Translations under genes and position numbers: made by a program
The notes under the pieces: generated by a model
The model's database searches: none
What the model was told of the DNA's origin: nothing
Seen by the model: the letters and a program-made list of their open reading frames with translations, nothing else
NCBI GenBank assembly: GCA_017301975.1
Contig: JAFLEI010000032.1
Location: 17,051 to 81,050, forward strand
Source: Verrucomicrobiota bacterium
Lineage (GTDB): Bacteria; Verrucomicrobiota; Verrucomicrobiia; Verrucomicrobiales; Verrucomicrobiaceae
Length of the DNA stretch: 64,000 nt
Reading direction: 5' to 3'
Shown here: one piece after another, positions 54,286 to 63,254 of the stretch
Numbering within the stretch: position 1 is the stretch's first letter
Layout: every line of letters starts with the position of its first letter

Positions 54286-55944
54286 TCATCGCTTCGTCTG
54301 GTCACTCCTCACAATCTGCAATGCCAGCGCCAGGCCACCGCCTGCGGCCAAAAAGAACAACAGCATGGCCACCCCGGGATAACCAAAGATGCGGAAGGCG
54401 GTGTCCACGCGCATGAGCAGCGCCGCCCCCACGATCAATGAGGCCAGGATGAGCCCCAGCGTGATGCGGTTGGCGATCTTCTGCAGCGTCGTGACAATGA
54501 GATTCTCGTTAAACGAGTCCACCTTGATGCGAAGCTTGTTGGTGGAGACCAGATCCAGCAGTTGATTGAGCCGCGAAGGCAGCTTTTCCAGAAACTCCTT
54601 CGCCTCCAGCATCAGCCCAAAAAGATTGCCCGAGGAGAAGCTTTTGAGCGCCTGCTCGTGCATGATCTTCGCCGAATTGCGGCGCACCGATTCATTGGGA
54701 TCAAAGGTCGGCGACAGGGTGCGGCCGACGAGATCCAGATTGAGCAATGTCTTGCCCAAAAGGGTGAACTCCGGTGGCACGCGCAGATGGCAGTCGCCCG
54801 CGATTCGTTGCACTTCCAGCACCACCTTGCCGATCTGAAGGTCGGTCAGATTCGCCGTGCGCTGCTGGCTGACCACATCGGCAATGCGGCGTTTGAAGGT
54901 GAGAGAATCGTAATCGTCCTCCGGCTCGCCCATTTTTTCGGCCACCTTTGCGGCTTCGTCTCCATTGCCCTCGCTGATGCCCAGCAGCAGCTTGAGAAGA
55001 AGGTCCTGCATGTTACGGCCCACACGCCCCACCATGCCAAGATCCAGCAGGGCGATCCGATGATCTTCGGTGAGGAAAATGTTTCCCGGATGCGGATCGG
55101 CGTGAAACACCCCCACAACCAGAATCTGATGCAAGTAAGCCTGAAACAGTTCTTCAGCCAGCGCGTCCCCGTCGATATCGACACGGATCAATGGACTGAA
55201 TTTCGTGATCTTTTGACCGCTGACGTGTTCCATCGTCAGCACGCGTCCGGTTGAGTAGTCTTCCACCGGCGCAGGCACGAGGATGTGCTCATAGGCGCTG
55301 AGGTTCTCGCGCATCAGAAGCAGGTTCATCGCCTCCAGCCGGTAGTCGAGTTCACGCAGCAGAGATTTGCGCAGTTCCTCCACGATTTGCACCAGTCCGT
55401 AACGGTGGCCCATTTCGGTGTGCACCTCCAGAAAGGCCGCGAGTTCTGTCATGGCCTCCAGATCTTCAGACACGTTCTGCCGTGCGTCCGGCCGCTGTAC
55501 CTTGACGACCACCTGCTTGCCATCGCGCAGCACCGCCCGGTGCACCTGGCCCAGCGAAGCAGCCGCGATGGGCACGGGATCAAACTCAATGAAGGCTTTC
55601 GAAAGGCGCGCCCCCACTTCCATGGAAACAATGGCCTGCACCTGCTCAAATGAAAACGGTTCCACATGATCCTGCAGCCGCGAAAGCGCATCCATGTAGC
55701 CCTGCGGTACAAAGTCCGAGCGTGTGGAGAGCAGTTGCGCCAGCTTGATGTAGGTGGGGCCGAGTTTTTCAATATCTTCCGCCAGTGTGCGTGCCTCCAG
55801 CGGCATTGGCGCCGGCGGCGCATGGGGCAGCGGATCATCGATCACCGGCGCGTTTTTGACGAGGTCGCCATGCCCGTACTTGTAGAACAGCATCAGCAGA
55901 TCGCGGTAACGTTTCAGATTGGCGGGTTTTAAGGAGAGACTCAT
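54286..55944 (-). CDS. ABC1/UbiB-family kinase-like protein
   Basis: This 552-residue atypical kinase has K67-LAQ (the KxGQ motif with Ala in third place), the alanine-rich loop AAASLGQVHRA (127-137), the ATP lysine K148 (VVVKVQRP), FHADPHPGNIFL near 280 and LLDLGMVGR near 300. Two membrane helices sit at the C-terminus (about 490-545). UbiB/COQ8 proteins are ATPases that help quinone biosynthesis enzymes work at the membrane. This one lies just upstream of the flavodoxin-UbiA fusion gene on the same strand, with the fusion's shortest start about 105 bp away, so a joint role in prenylquinone or lipid metabolism is plausible. Confidence 0.93.
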   Translation of the reverse strand: MSLSLKPANLKRYRDLLMLFYKYGHGDLVKNAPVIDDPLPHAPPAPMPLEARTLAEDIEKLGPTYIKLAQLLSTRSDFVPQGYMDALSRLQDHVEPFSFEQVQAIVSMEVGARLSKAFIEFDPVPIAAASLGQVHRAVLRDGKQVVVKVQRPDARQNVSEDLEAMTELAAFLEVHTEMGHRYGLVQIVEELRKSLLRELDYRLEAMNLLLMRENLSAYEHILVPAPVEDYSTGRVLTMEHVSGQKITKFSPLIRVDIDGDALAEELFQAYLHQILVVGVFHADPHPGNIFLTEDHRIALLDLGMVGRVGRNMQDLLLKLLLGISEGNGDEAAKVAEKMGEPEDDYDSLTFKRRIADVVSQQRTANLTDLQIGKVVLEVQRIAGDCHLRVPPEFTLLGKTLLNLDLVGRTLSPTFDPNESVRRNSAKIMHEQALKSFSSGNLFGLMLEAKEFLEKLPSRLNQLLDLVSTNKLRIKVDSFNENLIVTTLQKIANRITLGLILASLIVGAALLMRVDTAFRIFGYPGVAMLLFFLAAGGGLALALQIVRSDQTKR

Positions 55945-56059
55945 GGGAGAGAGGATCAGGTGGTGAACTCATCCTCTTATCGGGCGTGGCGCCCCTCTTA
56001 GGCGTAGCAATCGTGTTTTTTAGATCTCCGAAAACCACGCTCAATGCTGCGCCCTCGCA

Positions 56060-56854
56060 TCAACCCTCGGCCTCTCGCGCGGCCTCTGTCCAAAGCTGGA
56101 TTTCGGCATCAGTCATGTGCACCTTGGGTTCGGTGCGCACATCGGTGTAACCCCACTGCTCCACATCGTTTAAATATTGCAGCCGGGAAAGTAGCGGCCC
56201 CCGGCAGAGCCGCGCTGCCCCGCCTTCGTCCCCTTGCTTGAGCATGGTGGTCATGCGCTCCGTCACCCAATGCGGCACCGATTCCCTCTCGCCGGGGTAC
56301 ACATAGGTGAAAAGCACCAGATGGCTCAGCAGCACGGGCCAGTCCGGGCCGAAGCGGGCCAGCACCCGCTCCCAGTCCATTTCTTTGCCGCAGCTTCGCA
56401 GCAGATGCTGCACATCGGCCCCATCGTAACGTTCGCGCTCCATGATGTAGGCCTTCTGCCACAGCATCTCTTCCGAAGGGCACACCGGCAGTTGCAAGCC
56501 AAGCACTTCCCCCATGCGCGCAAACTTGAACCAGTCATCATCCACCTCACACAAGCCGTTGCCGGAACGAAAGATGATGTCGATGAACACCGGCCCCTGC
56601 CGCACCTTGGCCAGCCAGTGGGAAAAGGTCAGCTCCACGTTGAAACCCGCCTCGCGCAGCACCTCCAGGGTGCGCTCCAAATCCTGCGGACGCACCAGCA
56701 GATCGAAGTCTTTGGTGTCACGCCTGATGTCGGTGTGAACACGCATCGCATACGCACCGCCGACTAGAAAAGGCAGGGATGCTGAACACAGCACATTCAC
56801 GGCGGAGCGGTAGAATTCGTGTGCGTTCGAGGGTGGGTTCTCAGGCGGTTGCAT
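56060..56854 (-). CDS. Nucleotidyltransferase-fold protein
   Basis: From the ATG at 56854 (MQPPENPPSNAHEFYRSAV) the protein has 264 residues. A GTG 7 codons earlier is possible. The N-terminal fold has FLVGGAYAMRVH (Gly-Gly near 32) and TKDFDLLVR with D49 and D51, the typical MNT/AbiEii-type metal acids, plus a third acid in VFIDIIFRSG near 92. The C-terminal half is helical with several histidines. It could transfer a nucleotide to an antibiotic, protein or RNA, or be a toxin-like element, but no antitoxin partner is seen. It is divergent from a metallophosphoesterase gene. Confidence 0.82.
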   Translation of the reverse strand: MQPPENPPSNAHEFYRSAVNVLCSASLPFLVGGAYAMRVHTDIRRDTKDFDLLVRPQDLERTLEVLREAGFNVELTFSHWLAKVRQGPVFIDIIFRSGNGLCEVDDDWFKFARMGEVLGLQLPVCPSEEMLWQKAYIMERERYDGADVQHLLRSCGKEMDWERVLARFGPDWPVLLSHLVLFTYVYPGERESVPHWVTERMTTMLKQGDEGGAARLCRGPLLSRLQYLNDVEQWGYTDVRTEPKVHMTDAEIQLWTEAAREAEG

Positions 56855-56967
56855 TCGTCGATAATCGCCCGCCACGCAGGCCTTGGGCGTAGAGCATTTA
56901 TTCGGATTTCCGTACGGCAGGCGCGCGAGCGTGAAGCGATTGGATTTAAAACCCTTCCACCATTCTC

Positions 56968-57702
56968 ATGCGGATCGCGGCCACGGCAGACCTTCATTAT
57001 CGCAAATCCTCCCAGGGCTCCCTTCAGGCGCTGTTTGTCGAGGTCTCCGCCGCTGCGGATGTGCTGCTGCTCTGCGGCGATCTGACGGATTACGGCGAGG
57101 TGGAGGAAGCCCGGGCCCTGGCCCACGACATCAAAACCCACGTCAGCATCCCGGTGCTGGCGGTCCTGGGAAATCATGATTTTGAATCAGGTCACGCCGA
57201 CAAGGTGACGAAGACACTCGTGGATGCCGGGGTGACCATGCTCGATGGAGAATGCGTCGAGATCCAGGACGTGGGCTTCGCCGGTGTTTGCGGTTTCGGC
57301 GGCGGGTTTGGCAGCAGCATGCTCAATGCCTGGGGTGAGCCCTTGATCAAGTCATTCGTGCAGGAGGGGGTTAACCACGCCATGCGGCTGGAGCGCGCAC
57401 TCGCCCGCCTGGAAACATCCCACCGCATCGTGCTCCTTCATTATGCTCCCATTCGCGAGACAGTGCTCGGGGAGAATCCCGAAGTGTTTCCCTTCATGGG
57501 GTCCACGCGTCTCGAAGAGCCTCTCAATCACCATCAGGTGACCGCCGCCTTTCACGGGCATGCGCATCACGGCGCGCTCGAAGGTCGCACCAGTTCAGGC
57601 GTGCCGGTTTACAATGTTTCGCTGCCTCTCCTCAAACGGACCAATCCCGACCAGCCGTCATTTCGGCTTCTGAATCTGAATGAAGCCGCGCCTGCACCCT
57701 GA
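56968..57702 (+). CDS. Metallophosphoesterase
   Basis: This 244-residue calcineurin-like phosphoesterase is complete. It shows D8-x-H10 (TADLHYR), LLCGDLTDYG near 35, VLGNHDFESG near 65, and GHAHHGALEG near 200, which supply the di-metal ligands. It is soluble with no signal. It hydrolyses phosphomonoesters or phosphodiesters; the substrate is unknown. It shares a divergent ~110-bp region with the nucleotidyltransferase-fold gene. An adenylylation/de-adenylylation pair is one reading of this arrangement, but only a guess. The next gene downstream, treZ, is separate. Confidence 0.9.
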   Translation: MRIAATADLHYRKSSQGSLQALFVEVSAAADVLLLCGDLTDYGEVEEARALAHDIKTHVSIPVLAVLGNHDFESGHADKVTKTLVDAGVTMLDGECVEIQDVGFAGVCGFGGGFGSSMLNAWGEPLIKSFVQEGVNHAMRLERALARLETSHRIVLLHYAPIRETVLGENPEVFPFMGSTRLEEPLNHHQVTAAFHGHAHHGALEGRTSSGVPVYNVSLPLLKRTNPDQPSFRLLNLNEAAPAP

Positions 57703-57860
57703 CCCAAAACAGGGTTCTGCCGGTCCCGCCCCGGACACCACTCCCTTGGGCAGGGCGATATGGTTACGCTCTTTCCTCCGACCAGGGACGATAACTGGTT
57801 GTGATGTCACTTTATGCCACAGCCTTTGATTTTGTTCTCCCTTTTACCACCGACCGGGCT

Positions 57861-59753
57861 ATGAACGCTGCACCCGAAAATTTGCACCGTCGCCTTCCTG
57901 TAGGCGCTGAAGTTCAGCCGGAAGGTGGTGTGCACTTCCGCACCTGGGCGCCTTCCTCCAAGCAGGTGGCCGTGATCATGGCTGATGACGATGATCTGGC
58001 CGATGCCATTGAACTGCCCCTCGCACAGGATGCGGGCGGCTACTGGTCAGGATGGTCCGCGGCAGCCAGCGCCGGCATGCATTACCGCTTCCGGCTGGAT
58101 GGCAAAGTCTTTCCCGACCCTGCCTCACGCTTCCAGCCTAATGGCCCCCATGGTCCTTCGCAGATCATCGATCCCGCGACCTTTGAATGGTCTGACGATC
58201 AGTGGCAGGGTGTTTCGCGCGAGGGGCAGGTGCTGTATGAAATGCATATCGGCACCTTTACCCCTGAAGGCACCTGGGCTGCGGCGATGGAACAGCTGCC
58301 ACACCTTGCGGACCTCGGCGTCACCATTCTGGAAGTCATGCCCGTGGCCGATTTCCCAGGCCGCTTCGGCTGGGGGTATGACGGCGTGAACCTGTTTGCC
58401 CCCGTCCGGCTGTATGGCGGGCCGGATGACTTCCGCCTCTTTGTGGATCGCGCCCATGCCCTGGGTCTCGGGGTCATTTTGGATGTCGTGTACAACCACC
58501 TCGGCCCGGATGGCAACTACCTCAAGCAGTTCAGCCCCTGGTATTTCACCTCACGTTACAGCACGGACTGGGGCGAGCCGCCAAACTTTGATGACGAATG
58601 CAACGAACCCGTGCGCGAGCTGTTCATCGCAAACGCCGGTTATTGGATCGACGAATTCCACTGCGACGGCCTGCGGCTCGATGCGACCCAGAACATCTAC
58701 GATGCTTCAAACGAGCACATTCTGGCACGCATCACCCGTCGTGCTCACGCGGCAGCACAGGGGCGCGGCATCTACATCGTGGGAGAAAATGAGCCCCAGC
58801 AGGCGCGTCTCATCCGGCCTCGCGCCCAAGGGGGTTATGGTTTTGATTCACTCTGGAATGATGATTTCCACCATGCCGCCATCGTGGCCATGACCGGACG
58901 CAATGAAGCCTACTACACCGACTACCATGGCTCGCCGCAGGAATTCATCTCTTCTGCCAAATGGGGATTCCTGTTCCAGGGTCAGCGTTACAAGTGGCAG
59001 CATGCACGCCGGGGCACCCCGTGTTTTGATCTGACTCCCTCCAATTTCGTCCACTTCCTGCAGAACCATGACCAGATTGCCAATTCGCTCTGGGGGCGGC
59101 GTGCTCATACCCTGACCAGTGCCGCCAAGCTGCGTGCGCTCACCGCACTGCTGCTTCTGGGCCCCAACACACCCATGCTTTTTCAGGGGCAGGAGTTTGC
59201 CGCGTCCTCCCCCTTTCTGTATTTCGCCGATCACAAGCCTGAACTCGCGGCCATGGTCGCCAAAGGTCGCGGGGAGTTCCTCGCGCAGTTTCCCAGCATC
59301 GCTTCGGAAGACATCTCCGCCTTGATTCCCAATCCCGAGCTGGAAGAAACCTTCCAACGATGCAAACTCGACTTCGCTGATCGGGAAAAAAACGCGGAGG
59401 TGCTGCTGCTCCACCGCGAGCTGCTGCGTCTGCGCCGGGATGATCCTCTGCTCGGCCACGTGCAGCGCGGCACCTATGATGGCGCGGTGCTTGGCCCTTC
59501 GGCCTTCCTCCTGCGCTTCTTTGGCCGCGATCAGAATGACCGCCTCCTCGTGATCAATCTGGGCGCGCATCTCCACCTCGACCCCGCACCGGAGCCTCTG
59601 CTCGCTCCGCCCCTCGGCTGTGTCTGGAATCTGGCGTGGTCGAGTGAAGACCCCCGCTATGGCGGCAGCGGCACTCCGGCCATCGACTCTGAGGACAACT
59701 GGAACCTTTCCGCAGAATCCGCCGCACTTCTCACCCCCATCTCCGCACCATGA
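57861..59753 (+). CDS. treZ: Malto-oligosyltrehalose trehalohydrolase
   Basis: From the ATG at 57861 the protein has 630 residues; a start 20 codons earlier is open. It is a GH13 enzyme that releases trehalose from the end of malto-oligosyltrehalose. A starch-binding-like N-terminal domain (GGVHFRTWAPSSKQVAV) is followed by the barrel: DVVYNHLGPDGNYLKQ, the nucleophile D274 in GLRLDATQNIYD, the acid E309 in IVGENE, and FLQNHDQIANS near 400. This motif set is characteristic of TreZ. Its usual partner TreY is not adjacent. It overlaps the debranching-enzyme gene by 4 bp. Confidence 0.93.
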   Translation: MNAAPENLHRRLPVGAEVQPEGGVHFRTWAPSSKQVAVIMADDDDLADAIELPLAQDAGGYWSGWSAAASAGMHYRFRLDGKVFPDPASRFQPNGPHGPSQIIDPATFEWSDDQWQGVSREGQVLYEMHIGTFTPEGTWAAAMEQLPHLADLGVTILEVMPVADFPGRFGWGYDGVNLFAPVRLYGGPDDFRLFVDRAHALGLGVILDVVYNHLGPDGNYLKQFSPWYFTSRYSTDWGEPPNFDDECNEPVRELFIANAGYWIDEFHCDGLRLDATQNIYDASNEHILARITRRAHAAAQGRGIYIVGENEPQQARLIRPRAQGGYGFDSLWNDDFHHAAIVAMTGRNEAYYTDYHGSPQEFISSAKWGFLFQGQRYKWQHARRGTPCFDLTPSNFVHFLQNHDQIANSLWGRRAHTLTSAAKLRALTALLLLGPNTPMLFQGQEFAASSPFLYFADHKPELAAMVAKGRGEFLAQFPSIASEDISALIPNPELEETFQRCKLDFADREKNAEVLLLHRELLRLRRDDPLLGHVQRGTYDGAVLGPSAFLLRFFGRDQNDRLLVINLGAHLHLDPAPEPLLAPPLGCVWNLAWSSEDPRYGGSGTPAIDSEDNWNLSAESAALLTPISAP

Positions 59754-61819
59754 ATGCTGAACTCATCCGCCGCATCGATATCGCCCAGGCACAGGCAGAC
59801 AATGCCCGTGAAATCCTCCGCCGCGAATGGCTCATCACCAACGGCCTCGGGGGCTACGGTTCCGGCACCATTTCGGGCATGGTGACCCGTCGTTACCATG
59901 GTGTCCTCGTCGCGGCGCTGCCCGCGCCCTTTGGCCGTGTGGTCATGCTCAATCATCTCTCCGAATACCTCCGCCTCAGTGAGGAGCGCCGCATCCTCAT
60001 CGGCGGAGAGGAAACCCGCAGCGAAGGGGAGGACGGCACGCAGGAGCATTACGTGCGCGAGTTCCGCCTCGAGCACGGCCTTCCGGTCTGGGTCTTCGAA
60101 GCCTGGGGCTACACCATCGAAAAGCGCATGCTGCTCATTCACGGCCAGAACACCGTGCACATCACCTACCGCCTGCTTTCCGGCCAGGATTCCGCCAGGC
60201 TGGAGCTCTGCCCCTCCGTGCATTTCCGCCGCTATGAGCATGATGTCACCGAGCCCTTTGTCTCCGGCTATTCACTCCTCATCCATGACCGGCGCTATGA
60301 GCTTTCCACCGCCGGGCTCCCCTATTCGCTGCGTCTCTATGTCAATAATGATGACAAGGCATGCTTCAGGCATGAAGGCGGCCACGTGCGCGAGATCGGC
60401 TACCAGACAGAGGCGGATCGCGGCTACCATTCACGGGGTGTGCTTTGGAGTCCCGGGGCGTTTACCATCGAGCTGCGACCGGACCGCCCTGTGACCCTCG
60501 TGGCTTCCACGGAGGACTGGGCTTCCATACTCGCCATCGATCCACAGTCCGCGCTCGCGGCAGATCTCGCGCGACGCCATCGCCTGATCTCCTCCGCCGC
60601 CCCTGCGGTGCAGTGCAGCACCGCATCCGAACTCGTTCTGGCGGCAGATCAGTTCATCATCACTCCTGCGGGGCGTGTCGAAGACGCCGCCCGCGCCAAG
60701 GCCGCCGGCGACGAAGTGCGCACCGTGATCGCCGGTTACCATTGGTTCACCGACTGGGGCCGTGACACCATGATCAGCCTTGAAGGGCTCACTCTCACCA
60801 CCGGCCGCTTTCATGAGGCGGCATGGATTCTCCGCACCTTCGCCTACTACATTCGCGATGGCCTGATCCCCAATTACTTTCCCGACGGCGAACGTGAGGG
60901 CGTTTACCACACGGCGGATGCCACACTGTGGTTCTTCCATGCGCTGGACCGATACCTGGACGTCACCAAGGACCGGGGCACACTGCAACTGCTGCTGCCC
61001 AAGCTTGTTGACATCATCGAGCATCATCTGCGCGGCACGCGCTTTGGCATCGCCGTGGATCACGCGGATGGCCTGCTGAAGCAGGGAGCCGAGGGTTATC
61101 AGCTCACCTGGATGGATGCAAAGGTGGACGGCTGGGTCGTCACCCCGCGCCGGGGCAAAGCCGTCGAAATCAATGCGCTCTGGTACAATGCCCTGTGCCT
61201 CCTTGCTGAGTGGCTGCAGGCCGAGAAGGGCGCTGAAGCCGCCGCCCCCTACGCCGAGCATGCCCGACGCGCGCGTGAGACCTTCAACCGCCGGTTCTGG
61301 AACGAAGAGCGCCAGTGCCTGCTGGACGTGGTGGACGGAGAGCACGGAGACGATGCCGCGATACGGCCCAATCAAATTTTCAGCATCTCCCTGCGCCATT
61401 CCGTGCTGGATGAAGCCCGCTGGCCCGCCGTGCTGGAAAAAGTGCGTGCGGAACTCCTCACCCCCGTCGGCCTGCGTTCCCTCTCGCGCGGCCACCCCGA
61501 CTACAAGCAGCGGTACTTCGGAGATCTGCGCGCCCGGGATGCGGCCTATCATCAGGGCACCGTCTGGGGCTGGCTCATCGGCCCGTTCGTCGATGCCTGG
61601 CTCAAAGTGCATCCCGAAGATCGCGCAGGCGCTCGCCACTTCCTCGACGGCCTCATCCAGCATCTGGACCACGGTTGCATCGGCTCCATCAGCGAAGTCT
61701 TTGACGCCGAAGCCCCCTTCACCCAGCGCGCCTGCATCGCCCAGGCCTGGAGTGTTGCAGAAGTGCTGCGCTGCTGGGCCAAAACCGCAGAGCCAACGTC
61801 GGGCCAGCCTCCGGCATGA
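59750..61819 (+). CDS. Glycogen debranching enzyme (amylo-alpha-1,6-glucosidase)
   Basis: This is a 689-residue GH133-type protein. The N-terminal domain is a beta-sandwich (WLITNGLGGYGSGTISGMVTRRYHG near 30-50, the GDE_N signature). The catalytic (alpha/alpha)6 barrel has WFTDWGRDTMISLEGL with D335, and later LTWMDAKVDGWVVTPRRGKAVEINALWYNAL near 450-480. It hydrolyses alpha-1,6 branch points in glycogen or maltodextrin. The preceding treZ overlaps by 4 bp, so branch removal and trehalose release from glycogen are likely made together. Confidence 0.9.
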   Translation: MNAELIRRIDIAQAQADNAREILRREWLITNGLGGYGSGTISGMVTRRYHGVLVAALPAPFGRVVMLNHLSEYLRLSEERRILIGGEETRSEGEDGTQEHYVREFRLEHGLPVWVFEAWGYTIEKRMLLIHGQNTVHITYRLLSGQDSARLELCPSVHFRRYEHDVTEPFVSGYSLLIHDRRYELSTAGLPYSLRLYVNNDDKACFRHEGGHVREIGYQTEADRGYHSRGVLWSPGAFTIELRPDRPVTLVASTEDWASILAIDPQSALAADLARRHRLISSAAPAVQCSTASELVLAADQFIITPAGRVEDAARAKAAGDEVRTVIAGYHWFTDWGRDTMISLEGLTLTTGRFHEAAWILRTFAYYIRDGLIPNYFPDGEREGVYHTADATLWFFHALDRYLDVTKDRGTLQLLLPKLVDIIEHHLRGTRFGIAVDHADGLLKQGAEGYQLTWMDAKVDGWVVTPRRGKAVEINALWYNALCLLAEWLQAEKGAEAAAPYAEHARRARETFNRRFWNEERQCLLDVVDGEHGDDAAIRPNQIFSISLRHSVLDEARWPAVLEKVRAELLTPVGLRSLSRGHPDYKQRYFGDLRARDAAYHQGTVWGWLIGPFVDAWLKVHPEDRAGARHFLDGLIQHLDHGCIGSISEVFDAEAPFTQRACIAQAWSVAEVLRCWAKTAEPTSGQPPA

Positions 61820-62186
61820 AGCCATCGCAGAATCCGCCCCTGCCCACCAGATTGGAGCCGGCTCCCTCCGCCATGTTCAGGGAGGAGCCGGCGGGCAGGC
61901 CGGTACAGACACGTCGCAGAGCCAATTTGGAGCAGGAAATCTTGGGGCAGACCCATCACCGCCTGCAGCTGGACATTTGAAGGAAGCGCAAAGTTGAAGC
62001 CAGCTAGTTGCCGCGTACCGACTAGATTTCACGCCGGGCCAATCAATGGAGGACATGGAAAGAGCAAGAGACGATGAAGGGAAAGACGGTGGGTCGCGTA
62101 TTTTGATGATCGTCATCCAACTCATGTCTCTCTGTTCTCACCAAAAAATCGAACACCTTGCCAGACAGTTACGATCCATTGCTGGA
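61820..62186. other. Intergenic region after the debranching-enzyme gene
   Basis: These 367 bp hold the hairpin at 61857-61892 and the upstream region of the DUF3365 gene. An open frame runs into the DUF3365 protein from 62046 but its added 47 residues lack a signal or homology pattern. No other gene is supported. Confidence 0.4.
61857..61892 (+). terminator. GC-rich hairpin after the treZ operon
   Basis: A perfect 9-bp stem (GCCGGCTCC and GGAGCCGGC) encloses 18 nt, part of which can pair further. It lies 37 nt after the stop codon. There is no T-run, so it may instead be a transcript-stabilising or REP-like element. Confidence 0.4.
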
Positions 62187-62810
62187 ATGCGGTCGTTTCT
62201 GGCATGCCTTCTCGGTGCTTGGATGGTCGCAGGAGCACTACCGGGGCAGGATTCAAGTGATGGGCAGAAGAAGGTCCAGCCCAAGGCTTCTCCTGCCTCG
62301 GTCGTAAAGCCTCATCCGCCGTCTGTGGCAGCAGTTGCCGCCGCCCGGGAACAGGCAAAGCTGCTCCAGGAAGTTTACACCACCACGCTGGAGGTGATGC
62401 ACCAGCACTACTTCCGCAGGGATGGCTCGGTGCTTCCCGCCCGTGCACTGGAAGATGTGTTTGCGGGCATGGCCAGACTGTCTGGAAGCAACGCCAACTG
62501 GATTGCCGTCAACACGAAGGCGATGAACATCGACCATGAGCCCACAACTTCGTTTGAGAAAAAAGCGGCCGCCGAACTTGGTGCCGGCAAGGAGGTCTAC
62601 GAAGTGGTTACCGAAAGGATGTACCGGCGGGCTTCGGTGATCCCCCTGCACGCCAACTGTGTCGGCTGTCACACCAAAATGTTTTCTGATCCTCCCAAAA
62701 CACCACGTTTTGCAGGGCTGGTGATCAGCATCTCCCTGGCCACGATGGACAAACCAGCCGCCGTCCTCAATGATGCGCCACAGGCCAAGCAGGCGCTTGT
62801 GAGTGAATGA
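62187..62810 (+). CDS. DUF3365/Tll0287-like c-type heme protein
   Basis: From the ATG at 62187 the protein has 207 residues with a signal peptide (MRSFLACLLGAWMVAGALPG). A DUF3365-like helical domain follows with ANCVGCHTKM (CxxCH), one c-heme near residue 160. Similar proteins are periplasmic redox or heme sensors (Tll0287 is a well-known cyanobacterial example). It ends in a short tail. The 9-bp spacing to the convergent repeat-protein gene is minimal. It may use the same cytochrome maturation as the respiratory operon. An upstream start at 62046 is rejected. Confidence 0.85.
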   Translation: MRSFLACLLGAWMVAGALPGQDSSDGQKKVQPKASPASVVKPHPPSVAAVAAAREQAKLLQEVYTTTLEVMHQHYFRRDGSVLPARALEDVFAGMARLSGSNANWIAVNTKAMNIDHEPTTSFEKKAAAELGAGKEVYEVVTERMYRRASVIPLHANCVGCHTKMFSDPPKTPRFAGLVISISLATMDKPAAVLNDAPQAKQALVSE

Positions 62811-62819
62811 CGAAGTTCC

Positions 62820-63254
62820 TCACTTCTTTACGGTAGCTGTTCCTGTCATCCGGCCTGACGAGTCCCTGAAGGTGATCGTGTTGCCGGAAACAGAGCTGGT
62901 GCCCGTGATTTTGCCCGTTGAATCGCGGCAGGTGGTGACTCCAGACGATGCGGTGGTGGATGTGCCGGTAGATCTCCCACTGGCATCTCGAACAGTCACA
63001 GTTGATCCGGAGGTGCTTGATGTGGCTGTGATCCTGCCTGCTGAATCCCTGAATGTGGTTGTGCCTGCGCTCGTTTGAGAGGTTCCAGTGAGGCGACCAG
63101 ACGAATCCCGAAAAGTGGTCGTGGTGCCTGATGTGCTGGTAGTGGTGGAGGTTTTGCCCTTCGCGTCTCTCATGGTGGCGGTTTTCCCTGCCAGTGAGGA
63201 TGCGGGATCAGCGAAGGCGAGAACAGGGATAAGCAGGATCAGAATCAGTTTCAT
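62820..63254 (-). CDS. Secreted protein with 20-residue tandem repeats
   Basis: From the ATG at 63254 (MKLILILLIPVLAFADPASS) the protein has 144 residues: a signal peptide of 15 or so residues, then six repeats of about 20 residues. Each carries a [FVMC]RD[ASD]xGRxTGTSxTSG-like unit. The RD pair recurs at residues 29, 49, 69, 89, 110 and 130, with a single 21-residue step. Composition is Ser/Thr/Gly-rich without an apolar core, so a beta-roll or extended solenoid is plausible. Similar RDxxGRxTGT repeats occur in other bacteria without known function. An open frame continues upstream into an integrase remnant but the signal peptide fixes the start. Confidence 0.82.
   Translation of the reverse strand: MKLILILLIPVLAFADPASSLAGKTATMRDAKGKTSTTTSTSGTTTTFRDSSGRLTGTSQTSAGTTTFRDSAGRITATSSTSGSTVTVRDASGRSTGTSTTASSGVTTCRDSTGKITGTSSVSGNTITFRDSSGRMTGTATVKK
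62823..63173 (-). repeat. Six ~60-bp tandem repeats inside the secreted protein gene
   Basis: The repeats code for about 20 residues each and are diverged at the nucleotide level, so they are old or under selection for sequence variation. The RD dipeptide recurs every 60 bp except for one 63-bp step. Confidence 0.75.

Noticed and set aside
56060..57702. A toxin-antitoxin or phage-defence pair
   Set aside because: The nucleotidyltransferase-fold gene lacks an adjacent AbiEi-like antitoxin, and the divergent phosphoesterase is an ordinary family member. Evidence is too thin to call a defence system.
60431..61825. Long antisense frame over the debranching enzyme gene
   Set aside because: It has no domain pattern; the sense frame has the complete catalytic barrel motifs.
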